Shown here: piece by piece, positions 1 to 7,613 of the stretch
Layout of the letters: each line of letters begins with the position of its first letter
How positions within the stretch are numbered: the stretch's first letter is position 1
Assembly: GCA_002431915.1 (NCBI GenBank)
Contig: DJEP01000044.1
Span: forward strand, 1-28,541
DNA: 28,541 bases
Source: Lachnospiraceae bacterium UBA5895
GTDB lineage: Bacteria > Bacillota > Clostridia > Lachnospirales > Lachnospiraceae
Direction of reading: 5' to 3'
Notes under the pieces: model-generated
The model's input: only the letters and a program-made list of their open reading frames with translations
Told to the model about the DNA's origin: nothing
The model's database searches: none
Position numbers and translations under genes: made by a program

Positions 1-20
1 TATTCTATTTTTCCAATCTG

Positions 21-1247
21 TCAACCCTTTACCGCACCCGCTGAAATATCATTTTTCAGATATTTAAATATATATGGATAAATCAGTGCGATTGGTATGA
101 TCGACATCAGGATGTAACTCATTTCAATGCTGTCCCAATAGGTTAACAATGTAGGATTATTCATTGCAACTTCCATGGGATTCTGACTCATAAAGTTCTT
201 AATATACATAGGCAACGGATAAATGCTCTTATTGGTAGTAATGTATAAGATGGAATTGTTTATGTTGTTCCAATAGGTAATCGTCGTAAAAAACGAAACC
301 GTTGCTATCATAGGTGCTGCCATCGGCACAATGATTTTAAACAGAATAACCATATTGCTGGCACCATCCAGTTTTGCAGATTCTTCCAGTTCTGCCGGAA
401 TACTCTCATAGAAGCCCTTTAACAGCAGCAGGTAATAAACCATTATTACCGAAGGAAGGATCAGCGCCCATATTGTATCCATCAGTCCCAAGGCATCAAT
501 CAAAAGAATATTCGGTGCCATTCCTCCGGAAAAAAGCATAACAATTATAAAGAAAATCATCATCGTCTTCCGAAGCGGCATGTCCGGCTTAGAAAGCGGA
601 TATGCTGCCATTGCCATTGACATGACTGAGATCAGGGTTCCAACCATCGTAATGAAAACGGAATTTCCCACAGAACGCCAAAATGCTTTATCCGAAATAA
701 CGTATTTCATAGCATACAGATCTATATTTTTTGGCAACACATTGATGATTTGTCCCGGTGCGGACAGCGCATTGGCAATTACATTTAAAAACGGCACTAC
801 GAAAAACAATATCAGTAAAACGGAAATGGATTTTGCAATAATCTGAAAAACCTTTTCATCATTATATTTTCTGAGTGTATTTGGTAATTTTAATATGCAG
901 ACCCATCTCCAAACGGATACCGAGGACATTATTAAAGATAGCGGAAAAATGAAAATCGCCAGAATCAAATAAATGAATTCCGCTTTGTCAAATTTCCAAT
1001 ATTGCAGGAACCCCTCATTTTTTGTCGTTTTTACAATTCTTACAATTTGCTCAGCTGCCAGGATCAGAAACAGTACAAACGCAGTCAGATCCAGCTTCCG
1101 TATGGTTTGATCGGTCAAATTACCGAAAAGCACTTCTGTTAAAAGGATGCACAGTATGCCAAGCTCACAAATCAGCATAGCTCTTCTTTTGCACAATGCC
1201 TTTTTTTCATCTTTTTTCAATTTTATACTTCTGTTTTTCTTAGACAT
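21..1247 (-). CDS. Carbohydrate ABC transporter permease (YtcP/LplC-like, CUT1) with long N-terminal extension
   Basis: Inner-membrane permease of a binding-protein-dependent sugar importer. The C-terminal ~270 residues match the MalG/YtcP type: several membrane segments and an EAA loop (SIPAELEESAKLDGAS) that docks the ATPase. The start is placed at 1247 because AGGAGG, which includes the TAG stop of the preceding permease, lies 6 nt upstream; an upstream ATG at 1253 sits too close to that site. This gives 408 residues, about 110-130 more than usual. The extra N-terminus has three hydrophobic segments (about residues 23-41, 54-74 and 90-107), then a Trp/Arg/Lys segment (about 112-128) before the usual first permease helix near 140. 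It is the last gene of the GH20 / binding protein / permease / permease operon in this window. No ATPase gene is present here; such systems often share one encoded elsewhere. Confidence 0.88.
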   Translation of the reverse strand: MSKKNRSIKLKKDEKKALCKRRAMLICELGILCILLTEVLFGNLTDQTIRKLDLTAFVLFLILAAEQIVRIVKTTKNEGFLQYWKFDKAEFIYLILAIFIFPLSLIMSSVSVWRWVCILKLPNTLRKYNDEKVFQIIAKSISVLLILFFVVPFLNVIANALSAPGQIINVLPKNIDLYAMKYVISDKAFWRSVGNSVFITMVGTLISVMSMAMAAYPLSKPDMPLRKTMMIFFIIVMLFSGGMAPNILLIDALGLMDTIWALILPSVIMVYYLLLLKGFYESIPAELEESAKLDGASNMVILFKIIVPMAAPMIATVSFFTTITYWNNINNSILYITTNKSIYPLPMYIKNFMSQNPMEVAMNNPTLLTYWDSIEMSYILMSIIPIALIYPYIFKYLKNDISAGAVKG

Positions 1248-1257
1248 ATTCATCCTC

Positions 1258-2217
1258 CTACCATATTCCACGATCAAAGAACTTTTTGGAAATATAGTTT
1301 CCTCCAAGTACCAGAATCAATGCCACTACCGAGTTGAAAAGGCCTACTGCTGTAGACAATGCATACTGCGGAATCAATGAAGCCTCCCGGACCAGACGAT
1401 ATGTATAAGTACCAAGAATGTCTCCTGACTGCTGAACATACGGTGAATAGAAGACATATACCTGTTCAAATCCGGCGTTCATAATTACACTGATTCTCAG
1501 AATCAACATAACCGCCACCACCGGCATGATCCCGGGCAGTGTAATATATCGTATCTGCTGCCATTTACTTGCGCCGTCAATCTTCGCTGCTTCCACCTGA
1601 TTTCTGTCCAATGCTGTAATTGCCGCCAGATAGGTCACCGTACTCCAGCCGATGTCCTTCCACGCAGATGTCGTTACCAGTACGGAACGAAACGTTTCAT
1701 TGCTGGTAGTAAATGGAATTCTCGCATGCCCCAGTGCTTCCAGTATATTATTTACCAAACCGGTATCTTTGTTTAAGATTGCAATAAAAATACCACCAAT
1801 CGTTGCCCATGAGAGGAAATACGGTAAATACATCGTAATCTGCAAAGTCTTTTTCACGATTTTTCCCTTCATCTCATTGATTAGAATTGCAAGTATAATT
1901 GGCATCGGGAATATAATCACAATCTTTAAAGTACTGATAATCAGCGTATTAACTAATGCATTTATTACTTCCTGTTTGGAAAAAATTTTAACAAAATTAC
2001 CCAGTCCAACCCACTTGGCATCTATAATTCCTTGAATGGCTGAAGTACTGCCTAATAAATTAGGATTTTCCTTGAATGCCATTATCAGACCCAACATAGG
2101 AATGTAGCAAAAAATTAACGCAAATACAACTGCAGGAATATAAAACAGAAACAATGCGCCATTTTGATGCATCTGATTTCTAAAATGCGTTCTTTTTACT
2201 TTGGTATTATTTTTCAT
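1258..2217 (-). CDS. Carbohydrate ABC transporter permease (LplB-like, CUT1)
   Basis: 319-residue MalF/LplB-type inner-membrane subunit that pairs with the downstream permease. It has six predicted membrane segments, beginning with a hydrophobic stretch at about residues 21-48. The EAA loop, which contacts the cytoplasmic ATPase, is at about 209-231 (VEAAKIDGASKWQQIRYITLP). The start is supported by AAAGGAGGT about 11 nt upstream. Its stop overlaps the ribosome binding site of the next gene, so the two permeases are probably translationally coupled. A 125-nt spacer with two inverted repeats separates it from the binding-protein gene. The LplB/YtcP family commonly imports complex oligosaccharides in Firmicutes. 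The substrate here is inferred from the neighbouring GH20 gene. Confidence 0.92.
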   Translation of the reverse strand: MKNNTKVKRTHFRNQMHQNGALFLFYIPAVVFALIFCYIPMLGLIMAFKENPNLLGSTSAIQGIIDAKWVGLGNFVKIFSKQEVINALVNTLIISTLKIVIIFPMPIILAILINEMKGKIVKKTLQITMYLPYFLSWATIGGIFIAILNKDTGLVNNILEALGHARIPFTTSNETFRSVLVTTSAWKDIGWSTVTYLAAITALDRNQVEAAKIDGASKWQQIRYITLPGIMPVVAVMLILRISVIMNAGFEQVYVFYSPYVQQSGDILGTYTYRLVREASLIPQYALSTAVGLFNSVVALILVLGGNYISKKFFDRGIW

Positions 2218-2250
2218 ATAAGTTAATTACCTCCTTTTTCATCACCGAAA

Positions 2251-2283
2251 TATGTAAATACCGATGCCGTTGACATTTACATA
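2251..2283. repeat. 9-bp inverted repeat in binding-protein/permease spacer
   Basis: TATGTAAAT at 2251-2259 is mirrored by ATTTACATA at 2275-2283 across a 15-nt spacer. It lies just upstream of the permease ribosome binding site. It could be an RNA stem or a protein site; the sequence does not decide. Confidence 0.4.
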
Positions 2284-2306
2284 TTCAGATGATGCTTTTT
2301 GATAAT

Positions 2307-2330
2307 GGGGACTGCATTTTTGCAGTCCCC
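2307..2330 (-). promoter_or_regulatory. Perfect intercistronic hairpin after the binding-protein gene
   Basis: The 10-bp arms (GGGGACTGCA / TGCAGTCCCC) pair perfectly around a 4-nt loop. The hairpin begins 12 nt past the binding-protein stop. No T-run follows on the minus strand, so it is unlikely to be a full terminator. As in many binding-protein operons, it probably protects the 3' end of the binding-protein mRNA or attenuates, giving more binding protein than permease (inference). Confidence 0.7.
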
Positions 2331-2342
2331 GATTGTACTATT

Positions 2343-3998
2343 CTATTGTTTTCCGTCCCAGGTTGCATACCATTCATTCACAGAATCTGTAATGGTCTGT
2401 CCTTCATATTCATTCCATTTATCCTTAATGGTCTGCAGATCAAAGGAAGCTCCCTTCTGGAACATGTTGATCACGATTGCATTCTTTACTTCCGAACTTG
2501 CCGCACTGAAATAATTATCATAGGCTTCGTTAGGAGGCATTACGACTACAGGGTTTGTTGAAACATGAACATCGTAGTTGATTTCGCTGAAGATTTTATC
2601 CTGCGCAGCTGTCTTTCTGGTACGGCACAGCCAGTAATCACCCATTTCAGCTTCTCTGGTTCCATCCATAAATTTATCAGACAGTCCCTGAGAATCATTA
2701 AATGCAGGCAAAATAGGATAGTAAGCACCATTTTCTACGGTATAAGTCTCACCCTCTGTACCAAGAACTAATTTCAGAAAGAAATCTTTGTCTAATTTTT
2801 TGTCTGCAAAATCTACTACAGCCGCTGCCTGTTCTGCAGTTGCATATGCAGGAATAACGGTATAATAGTCATAACCCTCAGATGCATAAATAACAGCCTT
2901 GGAGGAATCACCCTTTGCGTCATCCGGAACAAGAACTTTGATATAAGAGTACTTATCATCTGTATAAGTAGACAATTCTGTGCCTTCCGGCGCATCTGTT
3001 GTTTCAATAGCATAAGCATTCCAATGCGCGATACGTCCGGCACCTACATTCTTTGACTGTAAAGACTGCACTACACCCGCATCATTGCTGGTTGCCTGAT
3101 ACTGGATCAATCCTTCATCATATAAGTCCTGCATGTAATTTGCATAATCCTCAAAACCGGGCTGATCGATATAATAGGTGAGCTTTCCATCAATATCTGC
3201 CCACTCTTCATAAATACCAAATGCAGGCAGAATATTCTGCTGATATACCTCATTGCTATCCACTGCCATCGCATATCCGCCGGAAGGAACTTTGGTCTTG
3301 AAGTATTCAAGCATTGTCTTGAAATCACTCAGGCCCATGGAATAACCGTTTTCTTCCGAAGGAACAGGAATCGCATTGTCCGGATTTTCTTCATTATACT
3401 CATTTAACCAGTCCAGACGATAACAGATTCCCACCGTGTTCGCAGCTTTGGAAACCTTTTGAGGAATGCCGTAGATTTCACCATCCTGCGTAGCAGTTTC
3501 CCATCCGAACTCGGAGATCTGCTCTTTCAAATTGGTGGATGCATTTACATATTCTGTAATAGGAAGTAATGCATTAGATGCCAATAACGTATAAAACTGT
3601 GTTTTGCTCACCTTAACTGCCTGAAAATCCTGTTTCAGCATAAAAATATTAGTAATTGCTGTCTGGTTATCCGCGCTGTCTGCCGGTGCCTGTGTATAAG
3701 TCACATGATATCCTGTATATTCTTCTACCATAGATGCCATCTGAGAAGCATTGAACTCTTCATCACTTACTCCTGCTGCTATCGCATAGTAATTAAAAGA
3801 ATCCACCTTGTCATAATCAGCCAGTGTTTTAGAAGATTCTGTTTCCGTATTACCAGTTTCCGTACCGTTTGCTGCAGTTCCGGTACTTCCTGTACCGGTA
3901 CCGGTATCCGATACACTGTTTCCGCACGCTGCCACGGAAAAAGTCATCATTGCAGCCAGTGTTAATGCCACGATTGCTTTACACTTTTTGTTCTTCAT
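2343..3998 (-). CDS. Extracellular solute-binding lipoprotein (LplA-like)
   Basis: 551-residue lipid-anchored sugar receptor that delivers its ligand to the two downstream permeases. It has a typical lipoprotein signal: charged start, hydrophobic core, and lipobox SVAAC with the modified Cys at residue 25. A Ser/Thr/Gly/Asn-rich linker (about 26-57) follows, as in many Gram-positive lipoproteins. The length and aromatic-rich mature domain fit the large CUT1 family-1 receptors that bind oligosaccharides. The start is supported by GGAGG 7 nt upstream. It lies 40 nt behind the GH20 hexosaminidase gene in the same direction, so the ligand is plausibly an N-acetylhexosamine-containing oligosaccharide, by context only. 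Confidence 0.92.
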   Translation of the reverse strand: MKNKKCKAIVALTLAAMMTFSVAACGNSVSDTGTGTGSTGTAANGTETGNTETESSKTLADYDKVDSFNYYAIAAGVSDEEFNASQMASMVEEYTGYHVTYTQAPADSADNQTAITNIFMLKQDFQAVKVSKTQFYTLLASNALLPITEYVNASTNLKEQISEFGWETATQDGEIYGIPQKVSKAANTVGICYRLDWLNEYNEENPDNAIPVPSEENGYSMGLSDFKTMLEYFKTKVPSGGYAMAVDSNEVYQQNILPAFGIYEEWADIDGKLTYYIDQPGFEDYANYMQDLYDEGLIQYQATSNDAGVVQSLQSKNVGAGRIAHWNAYAIETTDAPEGTELSTYTDDKYSYIKVLVPDDAKGDSSKAVIYASEGYDYYTVIPAYATAEQAAAVVDFADKKLDKDFFLKLVLGTEGETYTVENGAYYPILPAFNDSQGLSDKFMDGTREAEMGDYWLCRTRKTAAQDKIFSEINYDVHVSTNPVVVMPPNEAYDNYFSAASSEVKNAIVINMFQKGASFDLQTIKDKWNEYEGQTITDSVNEWYATWDGKQ

Positions 3999-4038
3999 AA
4001 GTTATCCTCCGTTATTATTTTTTACTATAATGTTTCTT

Positions 4039-5931
4039 CTACCCCACTACAGAAGGGGACACAATATTGCTCCACACATTATAGTTTACCTTGTCTGGCT
4101 CTGTAGTTTCATAATAGGCAAAGGGAAGTCTCTCCTGCTCCAGTTCTTCGATTACATCAATTCCTCCTTTCACCCATAATCGAATCTGTTCCTTTGCATA
4201 CTTCAGTCTCTCTTTTAATGCTCCCAGACGTATAAGTTGTATTTCATAGCCAAAAGATTTGTTTTCTTTTTGCCATTGATACCGAAATTTTTGTTGGAAA
4301 TCCTCAATGCAATTTAGCAATTCCGTTATTGTTTCATTTCCAATTATTTCCAGTTTTTCCCTATCACGGTTATGGTAATTTTGGTATATCTCTATTCCTA
4401 TCTGTGCCTTTATGCTTAAAACCATACACAATTGCTGCAGTGTTTCAAACAGATACCCAAACTCGCTGTCTCTTTCTGCAATCTGCTGTAGAATTTCCGC
4501 AAATTGCAAATATTTTTCTTCCGCAGTCTCCGGCACCAGGGAATCAAAAGTTCCATAAAAAATATCATTGTATAACAAATACTTACACGGATTCGTGTGA
4601 GTGTGTTTTCCCATCCCAAATATCTGATTGGGCAGATCCACCATCATAAACTGGTCAAAGTCAATTCCTGTCAGGATACGGAAATTACGATTATTTTCCT
4701 TTATCTCCGCTTCTGTCTCTACTGTCATGGCTTGCCCTGTATAAGCTGCTTCCGAATACCGAAATAATGACGGTAAAACCGAAAATGCACTAGCTTCCGC
4801 TCCATTATCTCCCCAACAGGTAACTATAAATTTTTGCACTCCCGCATCTATGGAAGCTTTTATCGCAGCCTCTCCCGCCTGCAGACTAAAGCCATTCTCC
4901 GGTGCAAACCCTGTCCATTTCCACGCTCCCGCCGCAAAGCCAATCTGCTCTGCCATGCGATAATGCATTTTCAAATTCCTATAATAATGTTCATAATCCA
5001 TGGAATAATAGTCCCAATAGATTAGTTCAATTCCTTCTGGGATCAGCTGAAATAATTCTTCATCTGCCTGTTCTTCCTGTAATTCGTATTTTCCTTTTGC
5101 CAGCAGCCGGAAAAACATATCACTCCACATCATAGGTTCAAAACCATATTTATCTAAAAGTTCCCTGACACGGTTTAAGTGTTCTATCATAATGCCAAAC
5201 CGTTCACGATATCCATGGAGGTCCAAATACTTTCCAAGCCCTAACATATGTGCTTCATCCATACCGATATTAATTTTTCTGGTTGAAAATGCCCCGGCTA
5301 CTGTACCTAATAAATGATCCAAAAACTCATATGTTTTCTCCTCTCCCACCAGTAAAATATCATTTACATCAATGATTTTCTGATAATGCTCATATCTTGT
5401 AATCTGATTAATATGTGCAAGTGTCTGAATACAGGGAATCAGTTCCATACCAAAAATCTGACAATACTGATCTATTTGTCTGATTTCCTCCTGCGTATAT
5501 GCCCCTCTCATATAACCAACATAAGGTTCCTTTTCCATCAGCAATGTATCTTCTGTATAGAGTTGTATCGAATGATATCCACATGCTGCAAGATATCTGA
5601 TATACATTTTCACCGTTTCCGGTCGCATTACTGCATTTCTGGAGCAATCCAACATAACCTGCAAATTATCAAATCTACATTTTTCATAATATTCATATGC
5701 CGTTTTGTCATCCATTCTTAGCATCAAGTACCAGGCACGTGCGAACTCCGACTTCTTCGAATATCTGATATAAATTTTCCCCTCTTTTTTTTTCAGATAA
5801 ATACCGTCTCCATTCTGTTCTACCCAAACCGTCTTTCCAATCCTGTCTAATTCAAACTTCAAACTTTTAGAAAGTTCACAGAGTATTTTCTTTATCTCTT
5901 CCCGATTCGTATTCACCCAATACTTATTCAT
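4039..5931 (-). CDS. GH20 family beta-N-acetylhexosaminidase (GcnA-like)
   Basis: Retaining exo-glycosidase expected to remove terminal beta-GlcNAc or GalNAc by substrate-assisted catalysis. The GH20 barrel is recognisable by LYTEDT, GYMRGAYTQEEI and IPCIQTLAHINQ. The catalytic Asp-Glu pair is in NIGMDEAHMLGLGKYLD (residues 225/226 from the start chosen here), followed by the Trp-containing MMWSDMFFR. At about 630 residues it fits the streptococcal GcnA type rather than large secreted enzymes. No signal peptide or anchor is seen, so it should act on imported oligosaccharides in the cytoplasm. Start: ATG 5931 has AGGAAA 7 nt upstream and is preferred over in-frame ATG 5949, which has only a weak site. 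It is the first gene of the ABC transporter operon. Confidence 0.87.
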   Translation of the reverse strand: MNKYWVNTNREEIKKILCELSKSLKFELDRIGKTVWVEQNGDGIYLKKKEGKIYIRYSKKSEFARAWYLMLRMDDKTAYEYYEKCRFDNLQVMLDCSRNAVMRPETVKMYIRYLAACGYHSIQLYTEDTLLMEKEPYVGYMRGAYTQEEIRQIDQYCQIFGMELIPCIQTLAHINQITRYEHYQKIIDVNDILLVGEEKTYEFLDHLLGTVAGAFSTRKINIGMDEAHMLGLGKYLDLHGYRERFGIMIEHLNRVRELLDKYGFEPMMWSDMFFRLLAKGKYELQEEQADEELFQLIPEGIELIYWDYYSMDYEHYYRNLKMHYRMAEQIGFAAGAWKWTGFAPENGFSLQAGEAAIKASIDAGVQKFIVTCWGDNGAEASAFSVLPSLFRYSEAAYTGQAMTVETEAEIKENNRNFRILTGIDFDQFMMVDLPNQIFGMGKHTHTNPCKYLLYNDIFYGTFDSLVPETAEEKYLQFAEILQQIAERDSEFGYLFETLQQLCMVLSIKAQIGIEIYQNYHNRDREKLEIIGNETITELLNCIEDFQQKFRYQWQKENKSFGYEIQLIRLGALKERLKYAKEQIRLWVKGGIDVIEELEQERLPFAYYETTEPDKVNYNVWSNIVSPSVVG

Positions 5932-6021
5932 ATTTTTATTTCCTATCATTCTCTGCTTATTTTGAAAAATATTTTTATTTTCTATTTGTAATTGTGGAAT
6001 TTTTTTTTATTTATATATCTA

Positions 6022-6049
6022 TATATACCACACGTACATAAATAGTCAA
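6022..6049 (-). promoter_or_regulatory. Putative promoter of the GH20/ABC operon
   Basis: On the minus strand, TTGACT (6044-6049) and TATATA (6022-6027) are separated by 16 nt. They lie about 90 nt upstream of the GH20 start in a very AT-rich spacer. The promoter faces away from the kinase promoter, so the two units are divergent. Confidence 0.5.
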
Positions 6050-6102
6050 GTATTTTTTCCTGTTTTGTACAATATGCATATATTTGATTGCATATTTTTT
6101 CC

Positions 6103-6131
6103 TTGCATGAAAATTTTTTTTAGTTTAATAT
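6103..6131 (+). promoter_or_regulatory. Putative promoter of the ROK kinase gene
   Basis: TTGCAT (6103-6108) and TAATAT (6126-6131) are 17 nt apart. The predicted start site near 6138 falls inside the dyad at 6131-6156. The TGCAT core also occurs at 6075 and 6089, at about 14-nt spacing. Confidence 0.5.
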
Positions 6132-6156
6132 GATATCAAAAATTGTTTTGATATCA
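6131..6156. promoter_or_regulatory. Perfect 11-bp dyad, candidate operator
   Basis: TGATATCAAAA (6131-6141) is mirrored exactly by TTTTGATATCA (6146-6156) across ATTG. It covers the predicted transcription start and ends directly before the AAAGGG ribosome binding site of the ROK kinase. It could be a repressor operator or an RNA stem affecting translation. Its position between two divergent sugar-use units favours an operator (inference). Confidence 0.6.
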
Positions 6157-6169
6157 GAAAGGGTTTATC

Positions 6170-7054
6170 ATGAAAATTGTCACAGTTGACATTGGCGGAA
6201 CCGCCATCAAATCCGGTCTTTGGAACGGAACAGAGCTCATTGCCGGAGAGGAATGGGACACTCAGGCATCTCTCGGTGGCATTCACCTCATAAATCGGGT
6301 CAAAGAACTAATTCATACCTATTCTTATTTTGATGCCATTGGTATTTGTACCGCCGGTGATGTAAACACAACGGATGGCAGTATCTATTACGCTAACGAT
6401 AATATTCCCAATTACACCGGAATGCCTGTGAAACAACTCCTTGAAAACGAATTTCACGTACCGGTAAGTGTAGAAAACGATGTTAATTCTGCTGCTTTGG
6501 GAGAGCTTTGGGCAGGAGCCGGACAGGGGCTTTCCGATTTTCTTTGCCTTACCTACGGAACCGGAGTAGGGGGATGCATTATCATTAACAGTCGGGTATA
6601 TTCCGGTTCTTCCTATTCTGCCGGGAATTTCGGCGGTATTGTAATTCACCCGGAAATCAAATCCGGCACCAACAGTCTTGACGGCTGTTATGAGCATTGT
6701 GCCTCTACTACCGCATTGGTCAGCCGGGTACGTGCTGTTGATGATACCCTGGACAACGGCAGAAAAATATTTGATGTTGCGTATCGTTCGGAAATAAAAG
6801 AACAAATTGATCTGTGGATAGATGATATATGCACCGGTTTAGTCACTCTCATATATGTCTTCAACCCACCCAGAATCATTCTCGGTGGTGGTGTTATGGC
6901 TCAAAATTATGTGCTATCAGAAGTAAAAAGAAAAGTTCGGCTGCAGCTTCCGCCATCTTTGGTTAATATCGATATTGCTACCGCCAAACTCGGAAATACT
7001 GCAGGCATGATCGGTGCCGCCAAGTTGGCTGAGAATCTGCTTCTTCATAAATAA
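6170..7054 (+). CDS. ROK family sugar kinase, zinc-site-deficient type
   Basis: 294-residue ROK kinase expected to phosphorylate a free hexose or N-acetylhexosamine at C6 with ATP in the cytoplasm. The N-terminal phosphate loop is VDIGGTAIKSG (6-16). ENDVN (102-106) supplies the catalytic Asp104, and TYGTGVGG (128-135) is the second phosphate motif. The usual GEIGH plus CxCGxxGCxE zinc site is degenerate: AGNFGG replaces AGEIGH, and only GCYE (172-175) remains of the Cys cluster. This resembles the beta-glucoside-kinase type ROK proteins more than zinc-bearing glucokinases. The start has AAAGGG 6 nt upstream. It is divergent from the GH20 operon, so GlcNAc/GalNAc or the reducing-end sugar is a likely substrate, unproven. 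Confidence 0.85.
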   Translation: MKIVTVDIGGTAIKSGLWNGTELIAGEEWDTQASLGGIHLINRVKELIHTYSYFDAIGICTAGDVNTTDGSIYYANDNIPNYTGMPVKQLLENEFHVPVSVENDVNSAALGELWAGAGQGLSDFLCLTYGTGVGGCIIINSRVYSGSSYSAGNFGGIVIHPEIKSGTNSLDGCYEHCASTTALVSRVRAVDDTLDNGRKIFDVAYRSEIKEQIDLWIDDICTGLVTLIYVFNPPRIILGGGVMAQNYVLSEVKRKVRLQLPPSLVNIDIATAKLGNTAGMIGAAKLAENLLLHK

Positions 7055-7057
7055 AAT

Positions 7058-7089
7058 AAAGGCTCCCCTTCTTATGAAGAGGTGCCTTT
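7058..7089. terminator. Bidirectional terminator between ROK kinase and hemerythrin
   Basis: AAAGGC pairs with GCCTTT and CTTC with GAAG around TTAT, with two mismatches in the stem. On the minus strand it is followed by a T-rich tract, so it serves the hemerythrin gene best. It begins 3 nt after the kinase stop and probably also ends that transcript. Confidence 0.7.
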
Positions 7090-7105
7090 GCTTTGTCAAA
7101 CTGTA

Positions 7106-7516
7106 TTACTTTTCTCCCGGAATCTGTCCGTCCACATGCAGGATGTGGTTCACCAGCCAGTCGGTCAGATAATTTAGAATATCCATGATCTGTTCATCCT
7201 GATTTCCTTCATCTTTCTCATGCTGGTCAATAAATTCATCCAGTTTGCTGATGAATTCCTGATGCTGGATCTTCTGGGTAAAGATCTTCTTGTAATTGAT
7301 AGACTCCATGTATGCTTCTTCGTCCGCGAAGTGCTTTGCGGTATAGTCACGCAGTTTCTTCAGAATTGCATCAATCTTATCATATTTGTCCGGTGTAAAT
7401 TCTTCCTGGAGCAGTTCGTACGCTTCGTTGGCATAGTCAAACAGCTGCTTATGCTCCTGATCAATCATATCAATTCCGATGTAATATTCGGGTTTCATTT
7501 CAAACACAGTATTCAT
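7106..7516 (-). CDS. Bacteriohemerythrin (diiron O2-binding protein) with His-to-Gln ligand change
   Basis: 136-residue single-domain hemerythrin, an oxygen-carrying or oxygen-sensing four-helix bundle of the cytoplasm. Visible ligand motifs are H22 (DQEHKQLF), H62 and E66 (KHFADEE), H85 (KIQHQEF), H124 and D129 (NHILHVD). The family normally has HxxxH in the third helix; here the first position is Gln81 (TQKIQH), leaving one fewer His on the diiron centre. The segment FADEEAYMESI.YK is characteristic of clostridial members as I remember them, so the Gln is probably a subfamily trait. Length is normal. AAGAAGG lies immediately before the ATG, which is unusually close. It is monocistronic, with a terminator at 7058-7089. 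Likely role: O2 or NO buffering in an anaerobe. Confidence 0.93.
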   Translation of the reverse strand: MNTVFEMKPEYYIGIDMIDQEHKQLFDYANEAYELLQEEFTPDKYDKIDAILKKLRDYTAKHFADEEAYMESINYKKIFTQKIQHQEFISKLDEFIDQHEKDEGNQDEQIMDILNYLTDWLVNHILHVDGQIPGEK

Positions 7517-7582
7517 CCTTCTTTCGTATTTTATGGTATCTTTTCCTACGTTCTAAATATGCACTTTTCCTGCAGAATTTTC

Positions 7583-7609
7583 AATCCTTTTTATACTTTT
7601 TTAAGGATT
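7583..7609. terminator. Weak hairpin downstream of the M18 aminopeptidase
   Basis: AATCCTT (7583-7589) pairs with AAGGATT (7603-7609) around a 13-nt A/T-rich loop just past the aminopeptidase stop. The stem is short and the T-run sits in the loop rather than after it, so this is only a possible terminator. Confidence 0.3.
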
Positions 7610-7613
7610 AAAT

